From NCBI GenBank assembly GCA_029204225.1, contig CM055099.1, positions 65,809,852-65,873,851 on the forward strand: 64,000 nt of DNA, written 5' to 3'. Below the pieces are notes generated by a model. That model was given only the letters and a program-made list of their open reading frames with translations. It was not told the origin of the DNA and searched no databases. Below, in pieces: positions 12,432-25,266 of the stretch; position 1 is the first letter of the stretch, and each line of letters starts with the position of its first letter. The stretch is from Diphasiastrum complanatum (Eukaryota; Streptophyta; Lycopodiopsida; Lycopodiales; Lycopodiaceae). The position numbers and the translations under genes are program-made.

Positions 12432-15400
12432 ACCATGCCGAGGGATAGGGCTCCCCTATGGGATCACGTTACCATCGCTGCAGCCTATGGCACATCGGGC
12501 ACAAAGAGATGGACATGTAGATATGCCACATCAGTTACACAAGTGGGCTTTGAATTGCGGTTCGAACCATTCGGAACCGGGGGGGGGGGGGGAAACCAAA
12601 AAAACGTTTTGGAATTTTGTTTTTCGATTGGTTTGAACCGGTCGAATCGGCCTGATTCGAATCAGCTTGTAACCTTGGCTTTCACGCATCAGGGCGTCCC
12701 TCCATAGGCGATAGGCAACTGAGGGGTGTGATGTGGTAGCCTCTAGCTGTGTCACTGCATCTCGATCTGCCAAGCCAAGTACGGTCAAGATATCCTTTGT
12801 ATAAAAATCGTCTAATGTACTGGTGTGTACCCGAGGAGAGATCAGTGATAGTGATACCGAATTTCTCCATGAGGAAGTGTGACGCCTGAGAGAACCATGA
12901 CAACCGCTATCCCTAAGCCTGAAGATGGTGGGAGGACATGAGTGCAAGCCGTGTATATCTCCGCTCTGTATCAGGGAGTGCTTGAGCTCTGTGGATGTAC
13001 ATGATAAGCTGGAAGGCTGCCTCTATTTGGATGGGGGGGTGGCAAACTTTGCAAGAATGATCTCATGTGGAACCGAAGGTTTCGCCCGAATCATGCGAGC
13101 TAACATGGTGGTCTGTAAGCGTGAAATGCTGGCCCAATGTGAAGAGGAGAGGCCTATACACCATATCTTTGCTGCATACATGGTTGAAGGTGTGACGATG
13201 GTGTCAAAAAGTTTGCACTTACTCGGTTGTCCAATCATAATAGTGCGGTAATTACCAGGTACCATGGGGTCACCGTTTTTATGGATAGGATGTATGATGT
13301 TGGTGTTAGAGTTAATGTTTACTTTAGTACCCCTAATGTTATCATTTAGGATTAATTAGAGATAGTTTGGCCATGCCTGCGTGCTATTATAGGGGCCTTT
13401 ACATTTATAGCAAGTCATATTTTAGGGTCATTACTATTTATAGTAAATTCATTTTTTAGTCATGCATGTAGGTGGGCGCACTACTACTAGAATAGGATTT
13501 GCTTTTATCACTTAGAAACTCATCTTGGGTGTTTACCCAATATAGGTAGTAATTATAGCAATTAGCTTTTTGTCTTTTGCATGCATTTGCCTTTTGCTTT
13601 TTACCTTACACATAGTTTAGAGAAAGTATATATGTAGGTTGGCGCCCTACCTCATTTGTAATAGGACATAGTTGGAGTACATCTCTTCATCATTGTTGTT
13701 CTCTCTCATGTGTATGACTATTGTCTAACAACAATAGGAATCTTGTCTTGGGTTACTTGTATGATCAAGTCGGTTTTCTAACATGGTATCAGAGCGTGGT
13801 TCAAGATTCGAGAGAACAAGGAGTTACTCCAATGAACATAATCAATCCACAAGGGATTGATTTGGCCATCATCTTCAAGGAGAAGAGCAGGTGCAGGTGG
13901 TGTCCCTAGCTAGCTCTCAAGTTTGATCTTCAACTACAACGGTGGCAGCTTTGTGGGAGAAGATCCGGTGTACAAGGAAAAGAGCTGAGCTGCAAGAGGA
14001 GATTATGAATCTTTCTCAGATCTCAGGTTGCTATAGGACAGCAAAGCGCGGAGAAGATCTACAGTATCTGATCGCTGGTTGAGGCTATATACTAAGCTGG
14101 AATCAAGCCTACAGGTTGTTGGAAATCTGTTTGCTGAAATCAGAACTGATCAGATTGGAACCTGTCTGCTGCCTGTTGGATCACTGCCAGAACTGCAGAT
14201 TGATCGCTGAAGCTGGATTACAGACTTCTGTCCTTGGCTGGATCGCTGAGATCGCTAGACCTGTTCGAGGCAGATCTGATTTTGGATTGTTGAAGGACAG
14301 ACTTAAAACCTGTTTGCTGGTGGAATCAGGTAGCAGATCGCTGGAATCTGATAGCTGCATGCAGCGTATCTTATCACTGTCTACCAGATCTATTTGTTGA
14401 TGGTACAGACCTTATCATCGCTGAAAGATCGCTGGCTGGATTGCTACAGTTGCATCAGACCAATCTAGTGCCTTCGGACCACTGCCTGCAGAACTGTTTC
14501 CTGGGTGACAAATAGCTGAGAAGCAGATTTGAGAGTTAGCTGGTGCTATCCACAGACCTGAAACTGATCGCTGGAGATAGTTTTTGTGAGAACAGGCAGA
14601 TTGCTGGATTGCTGAAAATCAGAGCTGCTACTCCAATTGATCGCTGAAAGAGATACCCATAGAGAGTCTGGAATCAATTCGTTAAAAATTGGTTGCTGAA
14701 GGACAGGGAGAGCAAATACAATTATGAAGGAATAGTGCTCGGTGGAATTTGTTGAAAAAGATTTAGCAGAAGGAAGTGTCAAAGTTTTGAAGTGTGCCTA
14801 GTGTTTGATGAGTTATCTTCTATGAAGAAGAAGGATTGTCAAACATATTCATGGAATCAGCACAGGGAAAGGAAGGATCGTAAAAGACTCAAGAATCTAA
14901 GGACCGTCAAAAAAAAAAAAGTGGTGGAGAGTTCAAAAGCCAAAGTAAACCTAGTTTGGGTTGCATACCAATGTGTATGATTGTTGGCTAAGGTTATCAA
15001 CTTTAAGAAATCCTAAACGTCAAAGGGAACCTGGCTGGGTTTGCATGCAAGTGTGCATGTTATTGGCTGCGGTTTCTTAGGAACATAATCTTACAAGGGT
15101 AAGAAGATGGTTGATAAAGGTTCGATACTCTTCAAGGTGGATTATTGATCGGAATTCTTGACTCAGATTGAAGAGCAAACATTGCTTGGAACAAGTGCAG
15201 ATTGAACATAAATGCAGGTGTTGCATGATAATTTTAATTGCATACAAGTGTTTGGCTTCATAGTATCACAGTGTCTTATCATGGTGGCAAATGATAAGTT
15301 AATTGTTACAAGTGGTGGTTGTGACAAGCTGTGTGGGAAATTTGGTCAAGGAAGTAAGGTGTTATTCCAAGAGGGAATTGGTTCATCACAGGTATTCTTA

Positions 15401-18400
15401 TACATGAACACAACAAGCAAGCTGTTATTCTACTTTGTGTCAATTTGAGAAGACAAAGATATCAGGGAGCAATTTAAAGCTTTGTATTAAGTACAAAGAT
15501 CCAGGGTTTCTTGTTATTCTTAATTGTTTGGTTTCCATCCAAGTCATAGTAGCCAGTTCATGTGGTAGAAACTTGCTTGTATATTTGGACTTATATCACT
15601 TGAGTTTTATGATAAACCAAAGTGATTGCCTATTGTGATTGTCAAGTGAAATTCTTGAATCTATCCAAGTTCATGATCCGTCATGTGGTAGATTCTGTTG
15701 TTTCCAATAAGATTTGGAAAGTACAAGGTTGTTGATTAACCGTTGAAAATCAACAGTACAGGTTGTTGTTTAGCTTCAAGAAAAACAACATGGTTGAAGA
15801 TGGACGTTCACCAAGTTTGCATATGACGAAGTGTCAGAATAATTATCATAATGAAATGCTTTCTAGGTTGGAAAGTTGTTTGGTGCAAGTGACTGTGTGT
15901 GAGATAGAGGAAGGAGATTCCATGGAAAAGATCATGTCAAGTACTTTGTGTGAGAAAGTATTTGAAGGAGAGTATCAATTACTTTGTGTGAGGAAGTATT
16001 GTATACATTTATCTTTCTATTGGGGATGCTCTTTTACTTTCATATTTGGTTTGGTTCATGGATGATATTCTATTCTATTTGGAGAGAGTGGTTGGAATGC
16101 AAACATGAAGTGTACATCCAGGGGGAGTAGTTCAACTAAAGTCCATCAAGTTCATCACAAGCGGTAACTTATGAGAGTACCATGAGAATTGAAATGGGTT
16201 CAATTCAAGGAATCGACACAAGTGGAGCCGTCTACTTAATGAAGTAAAGGTTTCTAAAGTGGGTGTTGATGTACAAGATTTGATGTTGACATTTGTAGAT
16301 CTATTTCCTACTTATGGTTATCATGATGGTGTTACTGTAAACAAAGAGGATTATTTTTTCTTTATGAATGTTGGGGAGATCCTTACATTTGTGGTAGCTT
16401 GAAAGATGTTCAAAGAGACCAAGGGAGTCAATCTTCAAGCAAAGTTCTCAAGGTTAAGGCAATAGTTATCATGTCTACATTATTTGATTCAGGGGGAGTC
16501 AAAGCTTTGATTCAAAGGAAGTTAAGGAATCGGGTGATATGTTGAACTCATGGTAGTCACACATATACACTAAAGAGACATGAAGACTTTGCAAAGCAAG
16601 ACATTGAGAAGTCATATGAAGCAGGTTCATACGAAAAGGATCGACATTCAAAGGAAATTCTACATCATCATACGAAGAAAGTTCTACATCGAGTAATGAA
16701 GACATTGAGATCAGAGTTGATCATGAATTCTACATCAGAATTGAGGATCTTCATTACATGGGCTTCTTGGAAGATACACATGCATACTTTTGTTATGCAT
16801 AGTTCTAGACAATGTAAACATTAACGGGGTGTTAGAGTTAATGTTTACTTTAGTACCCCTAATGATTAATTAGAGATAGTTTGGCCATGCCTGCGTTCTA
16901 TTATAGGGGCCTATACATTTATAGTAAGTCATATTTTAGGGTCATTACTATTAATAGTAAATTCGTTTTTTAGTCATGCATGCAGGTGGGCGCACTACTA
17001 CTAGAATAGGATTTGCTTTTATCACTTAGAAACTCATCTTGGGTGTTTACCCAATATAGGTAGTAATTATAGCAATTAGCTTTTTGTCTTTTGCTATTTG
17101 CTTTTTGCTTTTTACCTTACACATAGTTTAGAGAAAATATATATGTAGGCTGGCGCCCTACCTCATTTGTAATGGGACATAGTTGGAGTACATCTCTTCA
17201 TCATTGTTGTTCTCTCTCATGTGTATGACTATTGTCTAACAACAATAGGAATCTTGTCTTGGGTTACTTGTATGATCAAGTCGGTTTTCTAATAGTTGGT
17301 GCACCAAGAGGATGGGAAGTCCTCAACAACAACATGGTTAAGGAGAGTGGATAATGTAGGGGCAAGGGTATCGGGGGCGTGAATCAGTAGCTTAGACTCA
17401 AGGTCTTCAATGTCTCTGGTGCGGTGGGTTTTCAGCTTTTTGATTGCTGCCCGAACCAAGTCATGGGTGAAGAAGGTGAAGTCTGACGGTCGAGGAGAGA
17501 TGGAGATGGGCGTATCAGTGGGTATAGTGTAAAGCTGGGTAGCATAGTCGGTCCAAATATGTAAATCGTCCAGAAGAGGGGGAGGGGCACGAGGGATAAA
17601 TTTACGCCAAAAGGCACCAGAGGAGGAGCTGAGAAGGAGGTGCACAAGACGGTTTCCTTCGGAGTCATCATAGGCACGTTTTTTGTGACGATACAATTGC
17701 CGTGAGGAGCGGAGGAGATGGCGGGCGTGGAAACGAGCATGTGTGACAGAGTGGTGGAGGGATCGGCATTCCGCGTCATACCATGGTGGGTGGAAAGGTC
17801 GGGATGATCGTGGATGGACTGGTTTGTGTTTATGAGGTTTAGAGGGGAAAGCGAAAGTAGCAGCAGAGTGGAGACAGGTGGTGAGGAAGGCGGCTTGTGA
17901 CTCCAGCGATTCACTGTGTGGAAGAGAGTGAAGTAAGGAGGTGAGGGATTTTTGGTAGAGTGGGATAGAGAGGGGGTGGAAGGGGTATTTGGGTGCACGG
18001 GGAAGAATGGACTGGTGTTGAGGTTGTGGTGGTGGAAGGTGGCCAGTAGCAAAGGATAGGAACGAATGATCAGAGAGGGTGGTAGGGGAGATACGGAAGT
18101 TGTGAATGAGAGGAATGGATGACGGTGACCCCATGAGGTAATCAACCACACTATGACTGCCACTGTGAGGGTGGCAAGTATATCTGCCAGAGTTAGGCCA
18201 GTGAGGTAGGCCATTATAAATGGCGAACTCATGTGCCTCACCAAACTGCAACAGGTACTCACCATATGAAGTTATAGGTCCCAGTCCATGATCGGAAATC
18301 TTGGTGATAGTGATACCAAATACTTCCATGAGGAAGTGTGATGCCTGAGAGAACCATGATAGCTTGTATCCCTGATTCCTTTTGGCAGTCATGGACAATA

Positions 18401-21400
18401 CCATTTGGTTTGAGACAGCAAGAGTAGCCTTGCATCTACCTTCCTTGAGTAGCTTTTGATTCTCTTCTATCATCTCTATCTTAATTCACCTCTCTTCTTG
18501 TAAAATGGATCCTGATCCTACCACACAGCCTATGTCCCCTGCTAAGGAGGTTATTGTATCTACCTCTACCTTAGATCCTGATGCCTTGTTGCTTGCAATT
18601 AACAATCTACAGCCTTCGTGTTCTTCCGAGGGAGTGACTTCTGATCAGCTGGCGCCAGGGGCCTCTGGGATTTGCAACGAAAGCTTTGATATGCAATCTA
18701 AACACAGTCGAGATCAGCAAGAACTGAAGGAATTGACGCAGCTAAGGCAATTGGTGCATCAACCTTTGTTCACTCCTGAAGTTTTTGCTGGGAAAAAGAA
18801 GGATAGAACCCCGGAGGCGGTCTTGCAATGGTTGGATCGATGAAATTCGCACTTTTCCATGCACAATTCATCCGAGGTTTAGACTGGTGTCTTGCCCGAC
18901 GTAAAGGGTAAGAAGCCTATCTTTCCAAAGAAATCGAAAGATAAGGCGAAAGATGGGTCTTCAGGTTCAGGTTAGTCGAAGAAAAGATCTACCTTGGACC
19001 AGGAAACCTTTATGAAAGCCAAAAGCGACAATCTGTGCTTTAATTGAATGGAACCAGGTCATGTCGCGAAGGAATGTCTAAAGAAACGGAAGGCTAAAGG
19101 GGCATCTTTTAAGACGCCATGTAACTCTAGCATATCTAGTGTAGATCTTTCCTTTGTTGGTAATTCTGTGTGCGAGCATTGTTGTTTTAACATGGTTGTT
19201 TTTGGCCTTCATGACCTCATTCGGATGAAGGGGGTTGTGGGTGGCCAAAGAGCAAAGTGACCACTGATACACTATGAAGCTGGCAACGGGAGCGGAAAGC
19301 CAAGTTTGGGACTGGAGAGTCCCACGTCTACCAATTGAGATTCAAGCCTATAAAGACAAATTAGACTCACATTATGAATCTAGATAGGGTATATGTAATA
19401 CTTGGAAAGGAGTGATTCTATGAGAGGAACGAGTCTCTGAAGAAAAACTATGGAACTCACAGTTTGTCGTTCTTGCATAACGGCTCACTCATAGAATTAA
19501 ATGGGAATGTTGATATTTCTATTCCGTATATGCTTTCTGCTTTGGAAACAGTTAAATGTATGGATGTTGTTGATTGCAGTTCTTATTTATGTTGGTTAAA
19601 AGATTTTACTTACCATGAAGAACGTAGTTTGCAATTTTACAACCTTCAAATGGAATTAATGTCTAATAACCTAAAGTTCACCAGAAGGTGAAATCTTTAG
19701 GAAACTTACGCAAGAATTTAACGATGTTTTTCCTGAGCAACTTCCTGAGGGTCTTCCCCCCTCTAGAGGTGTTGACCATGGTATTAAACTGATTCCTAGT
19801 AGTTCTCCTATATGACTGTATCCATATAGGATGAGTACTACTGAAGAGGATGAGGTTTATAGGCAACTGCAAAATTACCTTAAGATAGGCCATGTTAGGC
19901 CTAGTAAATCTCCTTGGGGGGCACTTGTGCTCCTTGTTGATAAAAAGACGGAGGCACTCGTCTTTGTGTGGACTTTAGAAAGTTAAATAAGCTAATGATT
20001 AAAAACCGTTATCCTTTGCCGGAACGGATGAGCTGGTTGATCGACTGCATGGTGCAAAGTACTTCACCAAAATCGATTTGAGATCAGGGTATCATCAGAT
20101 TTGCATGAAAACTGAGGATGTTGAAAAAGCCGGGTTTAGAACTAGGTACGACCATTATGAGTTTCTGGTTTTACCATTTGGCTTGACAAATGCTCCAGCG
20201 ACTTTCCAGCAGATGATGAATGATCTTCTTCGTCCATATCTGGGAAAGTTCGTGATAGTGTACTTGGATGATATTCTCATCTATAGTAAGACCTTGGAGG
20301 AGCATGAGGAGCATCTCGGGACTGTCTTAAAGTTACTTAGACAGGAGAAGCTTTTTGCCAAGGAATCCAAATGTGTGTTCTTCCAAAAAAGGTTGTTATA
20401 CCTTGGTCACATTATTTTGGACCATGGATTGGAAATTGATCCAAATAAAGTCCGACAAGTACGTGAATGGCCTATCCCTAAAACCATCCAGGAGGTTTAA
20501 GTCCTTTTTGGGCTTTACGGGGTTTTTTCATAGATTCATCTTGAACTTTGCATTAATTGCATTGGCCTTGATGAATGTCCTCAGAGGGGCTAAAAGAGTT
20601 AGCCGGCACAGTAAGTTCAGTCCCCTGGTTACTTGAGCTGAAGAGTTGAATCAGAGTTTTGAGAACCTCAAATACTGTGTAACTACAGCGCCTATTCTAC
20701 ACATAGTGGATCCTAACAAGCCGTATGTACTTGAAACGGATGCCAGTGACTATGCTATAGGCGCAGTCCTATATCAAGATGGTAGACCGGTTGCTTTTGA
20801 AAGCAAGAAGTTGGACCCTGCTCAAAGGCGGTATTCCACCTATGACAAGGAACTTTTTGCTGTTATTCATGCCTTGAAGGTTTGGAGACATTGTTTGTAT
20901 GGCTCCCAGTTTACCATAGTTACTGACCATCAAGCGTTAAAGTATATTAACGATGCACCTTAGGGGTCGTAAGGCCAGATGGTCAGAGATACTCCAAGAA
21001 TTTCACTATGACATTGAGTACCGGAAGGGTACTAATAGTGTCGCGGATGCCTTAAGCTAGATTGGAGAGGTTAATCAGTTAAGCTTTTCTGGATCCAATC
21101 TGAGTTGTATATGTCCTTAAGAGATTTGTGTAAGACCGATAAGTACTTCGGTCGTATTTGGCTAGACGTCCTGGCAGGTTCTTCTAGATCTAGTGATGAG
21201 CTTGGAATGCAGGATTCCAAGATTTCTCCTCAGGACAAGATACAGAGAGACTATTCCATAAGGAATGGGTTACTTTTCCGGAATGGAAAGGTTTGTGTGC
21301 CAGAAAATGATGATATAAGGGCCCAAATCCTGCATGAATGTCATGACAGCCCGTGTGCAGGGCACCCTGGCTCACAAAGGACACTTGACTTGGTAAAAAG

Positions 21401-24400
21401 GAACTTTTACTGGCAAACTTAAAAAGTCAAGTGGAGGCATATGTTCGCAAGTGTGCACAATGCCAAGTTAATAAAGCTGAAAGACTTAAGGCAGCTGGTT
21501 TACTAATGCCCTCGGAAATTCCGGAAAGAAAATGGGAAAGTATTTCCATGGACTTTGTGGTTGGGCTACCTCGGACGGGGAGGCAAAATGATGCCATTTG
21601 GGTTATAGTTGACAGGTGAACTAAAATGGCGCAACTCATACCAACCAAGCAAACTGTCAAAGCTTTTGAACTTGCTCAGCTTTTCGTTGAAAAGTTGTTC
21701 AGGTTGTTTGGTTTGCCGGATGACATTGTATGTGATCGAGATCCAAAGTTCATTGGCAAATTCTGGCAAGCAGTCTTTGAGAAATTAGAGACCACTCTAA
21801 GTATGGGGTCATCAGATCATCCTGAATCGGATGGCCAGACAGAGAGGACGAACCAGTCTATGGAAGATATGCTTCGGGCATGTGTTTCCAGAAGACAGTC
21901 GGATTGGGAAAGGTACCTTCCAATGATTGAGTTTGCATATAACAGCGCAAAGCACTCAGTGACGGGTTTTAGTCCATTTTCTCTGATGTATGGTTTCCAG
22001 CCTAGGGCTCCCATTTCAGTGGGCCTCAAAGGCCTCAAGGTTAAAGCAGCAGTAGATTTCCTGCATGATGTGCAAGAAATGTTGCTTGTTGCTCGCGAGA
22101 ACGTAAAAACGGCTCAGGATAGAGCCCAGTTTTACGCTAATCAAAAGCGACAACCTAGGGTCTATGAGGAGGGGTCTTGGGAACATCTTAGAATCCCAAA
22201 GAACTCTAAGGTATTAAAGACTGGAAAATGTCCTAAGTTATCACCTCGCTATGCAGGGCCATTCCGTATAGTAAGGAAACTCCATCGGAATGCCTATCAG
22301 CTGGAGCTGCCTCAAGGTGTTAAAGTTCACCCAATTTTTCACATTAGTTGTCTAAAGGAACGACTTGGTGGAAAGGATGACTTGATACTTCAGGAGGATC
22401 TAGTTCAGCTTGAGGACCTAACATCCTTTGTACCTACGGAACCACAAGCCATTGTTGATGTACGTCAATGTGGGCTCAGGAACCTGCAGGTAACTGAGTA
22501 CTTGGTTCGTTGGAAAGGAAGTTCTGAGGATGATGATACTTGGGAAAAGGAACATGACCTTAAACTGAGGTTCCTTGATTTTCTTCCTTAGATAAGGAAT
22601 TTTTTAAAAAAGAGGGAATGTTAGGGACCCAACTCCCTTGGGTCCCAACCCTAAACTTGAGACTGGACGATGACTGGGCCTGTAGACTTGACCGGTGACT
22701 CGTGAACCTGCATGGTTGCCACGTGTCATGATCTAGGTGTGCACATGGCTTGGAGTCTCTCTCCTTGGAGGTATACGAGGGGAGGAGGGCTCATTTGCCA
22801 TCCATTCTATCTACCTAGGAGGAGGTGGATGGAGAGCGTGTGCACGGTCAGGATGTATGCTAGCTTGGAGCAGGAGATGGCTGAGAGCCTAGGCGGTGGT
22901 ATGGGACTCCGTCTAGGATGGAAGTCGGATCCCGCTTGATACGGTTACAGGCCAGGGCACGGAGGGTGGACCCGGATTAGGTCCTATGGCGGGGTGGAAC
23001 GTGAATCGTTCGGTCTCTTGTGGTTAACCGACACCTGGAGGTTTGCAGTAAGTAGTAGTTGGTAACATATCTATTCATAATTCTAGCCTCTAGGTAGTAG
23101 GCAAATACGGGCCACGACGTTTGCCATTAGGTTTAACTTTTTCATTTGGTGTAGGCTATAGCCATGATCAATCAAACATTTGAAATTTGAATTTTGAAAC
23201 CTATTCAAACCTTGGATGACTCAATGCTTATGAGAGTAGTATCATGTATGATAGTTCAAGTTAGGGTCGTTACTTTCAAAATTCGAACTGAGTCTTTACT
23301 CCCGAGTCTTGAGCTCTCAACAGTGAGTCATGAGTCCTGACTCCAGTCTCCTCCTGAGTCCTGAGCACTTAGCAATGAGTCCTGATTCATGACTCCAGTC
23401 TCCTCCTGAGTCCTGAGTCCTGAGTCATGACTCACTGCTCAGGAGTTCCGAGTCAGTGCTCAGTGCTCACTGCTCAGGGTTAGGACTGTACAGTCACCAA
23501 TGTAACTTGTTTAATGTCAGAACTTACTAGTCCCCTCAAAATTCAAACAGAATTCCCTCAGTGAAAAAATAAACAAAAAATAAAAGAAGAAAAAAGGTTC
23601 AAACCTTTTTTGGATTTAAACCAAGGTAGCTGGTTCGAATCAGTTCGAATCGATTTGAATCGGCCGATTCAAATTGGCTGGTAACTTTGCTAGGATAACT
23701 TAAACCAATAAGAACTAAATGAAGACTAAAAGTAATTAAATGTTTCAGGAAAACTTTAAAAAGATTCTACATCATCAATGTAGCCCACATGTTGCACCCC
23801 TTGTGGCACACCACCAGACGAGAGGACGACTTGGAGCTCCATCAAGGATACAGAGCGCGAGTTTATCTAGGGCCAGAGTGTTTTCATGGTTCATGCTCGT
23901 GCGATCTTGCTTGTACAGACATTGACACATGAAATGGTTCTTTTGCCACCATGTGAGCTCCTCATCGAGGCAAACTTGTTGAAGTTTGAGAGAGGGATCG
24001 GGCATTTTTTGATGGATCGGTGACATGGTGGGGTTGTTAGGGCCGCTCCACGCCAGAGCTCCGACGGTTGGCGGAGCGAGTCTTGTCGCAAGATTGTTCA
24101 GTTCCCGTTCGGGAGCAGAACTGGAGCAACTGGTCCATGCATCACACGAAGAAGATGAACTAGCTATCGATCAATGATTCATTGAAACGCATTTCGAACA
24201 AAGAAACGCGTTTGAAACGTCCTGTTCGAAACGGACCTGTTTTGAAACGCGTTTCTTACATTCGAAACGACTGGGTACTTGCTATTGTGTACCTGCTAAT
24301 AGCAATGCATGAAGGCAATTGTTACGAAACAGTGAGTACCTGCTAACCATGTATGAATGTAAGAATGTAATCCAATGTCACCAATTCAACACATCCAATT

Positions 24401-25224
24401 GTAAACAAATGGGTACTTGCTAATCATGTACCTGCTATTCCAATTTCCAATTCAACACAGTCATTTAGAACGTAAGAATGACATCCAATTGTAAAGGGAT
24501 CCATGGAGCATGAATATTGCAAAAAATATAGTTTCCAATCATGTATTCCAATTTGTACAATTAGCAATGATTGGCATGATGGGTACCTGCTATTCCAATG
24601 TAATCCAATTTCACCAATTCAGCACATCCAATTCGTACAATGCACAATTGAATGAATTCTCACAGTTTAATAGCAAGTACAATGATTAGCAAGTACCCGT
24701 CGAATCATGTACATGCTATTGTATTGTGAGAACCACTTGTGCATTGTATGAATGAAATTGGATTACAAGCTTGGGTTCGAAACGACTGTGTTTCAAAACA
24801 ATTTCTCACTCTCAGAGCTCCCCAAGTTTTAATCTTCTTAGTTTATGACTTATCAGTTGCTGAAACTGACACTATAGGAGTTACCGTGGGCATGAACAAA
24901 GGTGGTCTAAAGCCAAACTTCGTTCGATTTCATTGCCTATAGCAATGTAATCACTTCCAAAACCTATTAGGCCTACACTTACCAAAAACCTGTTTTGCTT
25001 GCCATGCATCTCAAATGTTGCTGCAGTCCACCTCTGGATCGACAAGCAGATGGACGCCGAATGCTCATTTGCGCTAATCCGCCTCCACGGTTGGCATGTT
25101 TCTGGCCGCGAGGAGGGGCAAATTTTTTTATTTATTTTTTATTTTTTTTGTCGTTTCTGGGAACGTTTTTTTTCCAGAAACGCGTTTCTGAAACGCGTTT
25201 CTGAAACGCGTTTCTGGGCAACTA

Positions 25225-25266
<42 letters not shown>

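Larger units (their letters stand above)
13304..17294 (+). mobile_element. Non-autonomous LTR retrotransposon (no pol)
   Basis: An element of 3,991 bp with LTRs 13304-13783 and 16830-17294 and a perfect GTTGG target duplication (13299-13303 and 17295-17299). Its primer-binding site is complementary to initiator tRNA-Met. No gag, protease, RT or integrase is readable in the 3 kb interior. Its LTRs share several blocks with the Copia LTR at 44377-44828 (for example TTTGGCCATGCCTGCG), so it probably used that family's enzymes. It lies inside a minus-strand LINE. Confidence 0.93.
18482..23067 (+). mobile_element. Ty3/Gypsy chromovirus 2, 5' LTR missing, decayed
   Basis: Gag starts at 18505 and the internal region runs in normal order to the integrase-chromodomain at 22591. 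A purine tract and a right LTR (22619-23067) follow. No left LTR is present: gag lies about 30 bp from LINE sequence. The RT and integrase resemble those of Gypsy element 1 but have many more stops and frameshifts, so it is an older relic. Confidence 0.85.

Noticed and set aside
13784-13795. tRNA-like string TGGTATCAGAGC (also at 3309, 44829 and on the minus strand at 33816 and 63886)
   Set aside because: These are retrotransposon primer-binding sites directly next to LTRs, not tRNA genes; no cloverleaf surrounds them.
17432-18265. Second long minus frame rich in Ser, Pro and Thr
   Set aside because: It is a shifted frame of the LINE endonuclease fragment, which alone carries family motifs.
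18477-18481. TATCT before gag of Gypsy element 2, matching the five bases after its 3' LTR
   Set aside because: Without a 5' LTR a 5-bp match in AT-rich DNA can be chance, so no target duplication was claimed.
23616-23707. TTAAACCA direct repeats around a palindrome cluster as a hAT target duplication
   Set aside because: The inner termini are not convincing inverted repeats, so the element was only listed as a cluster.
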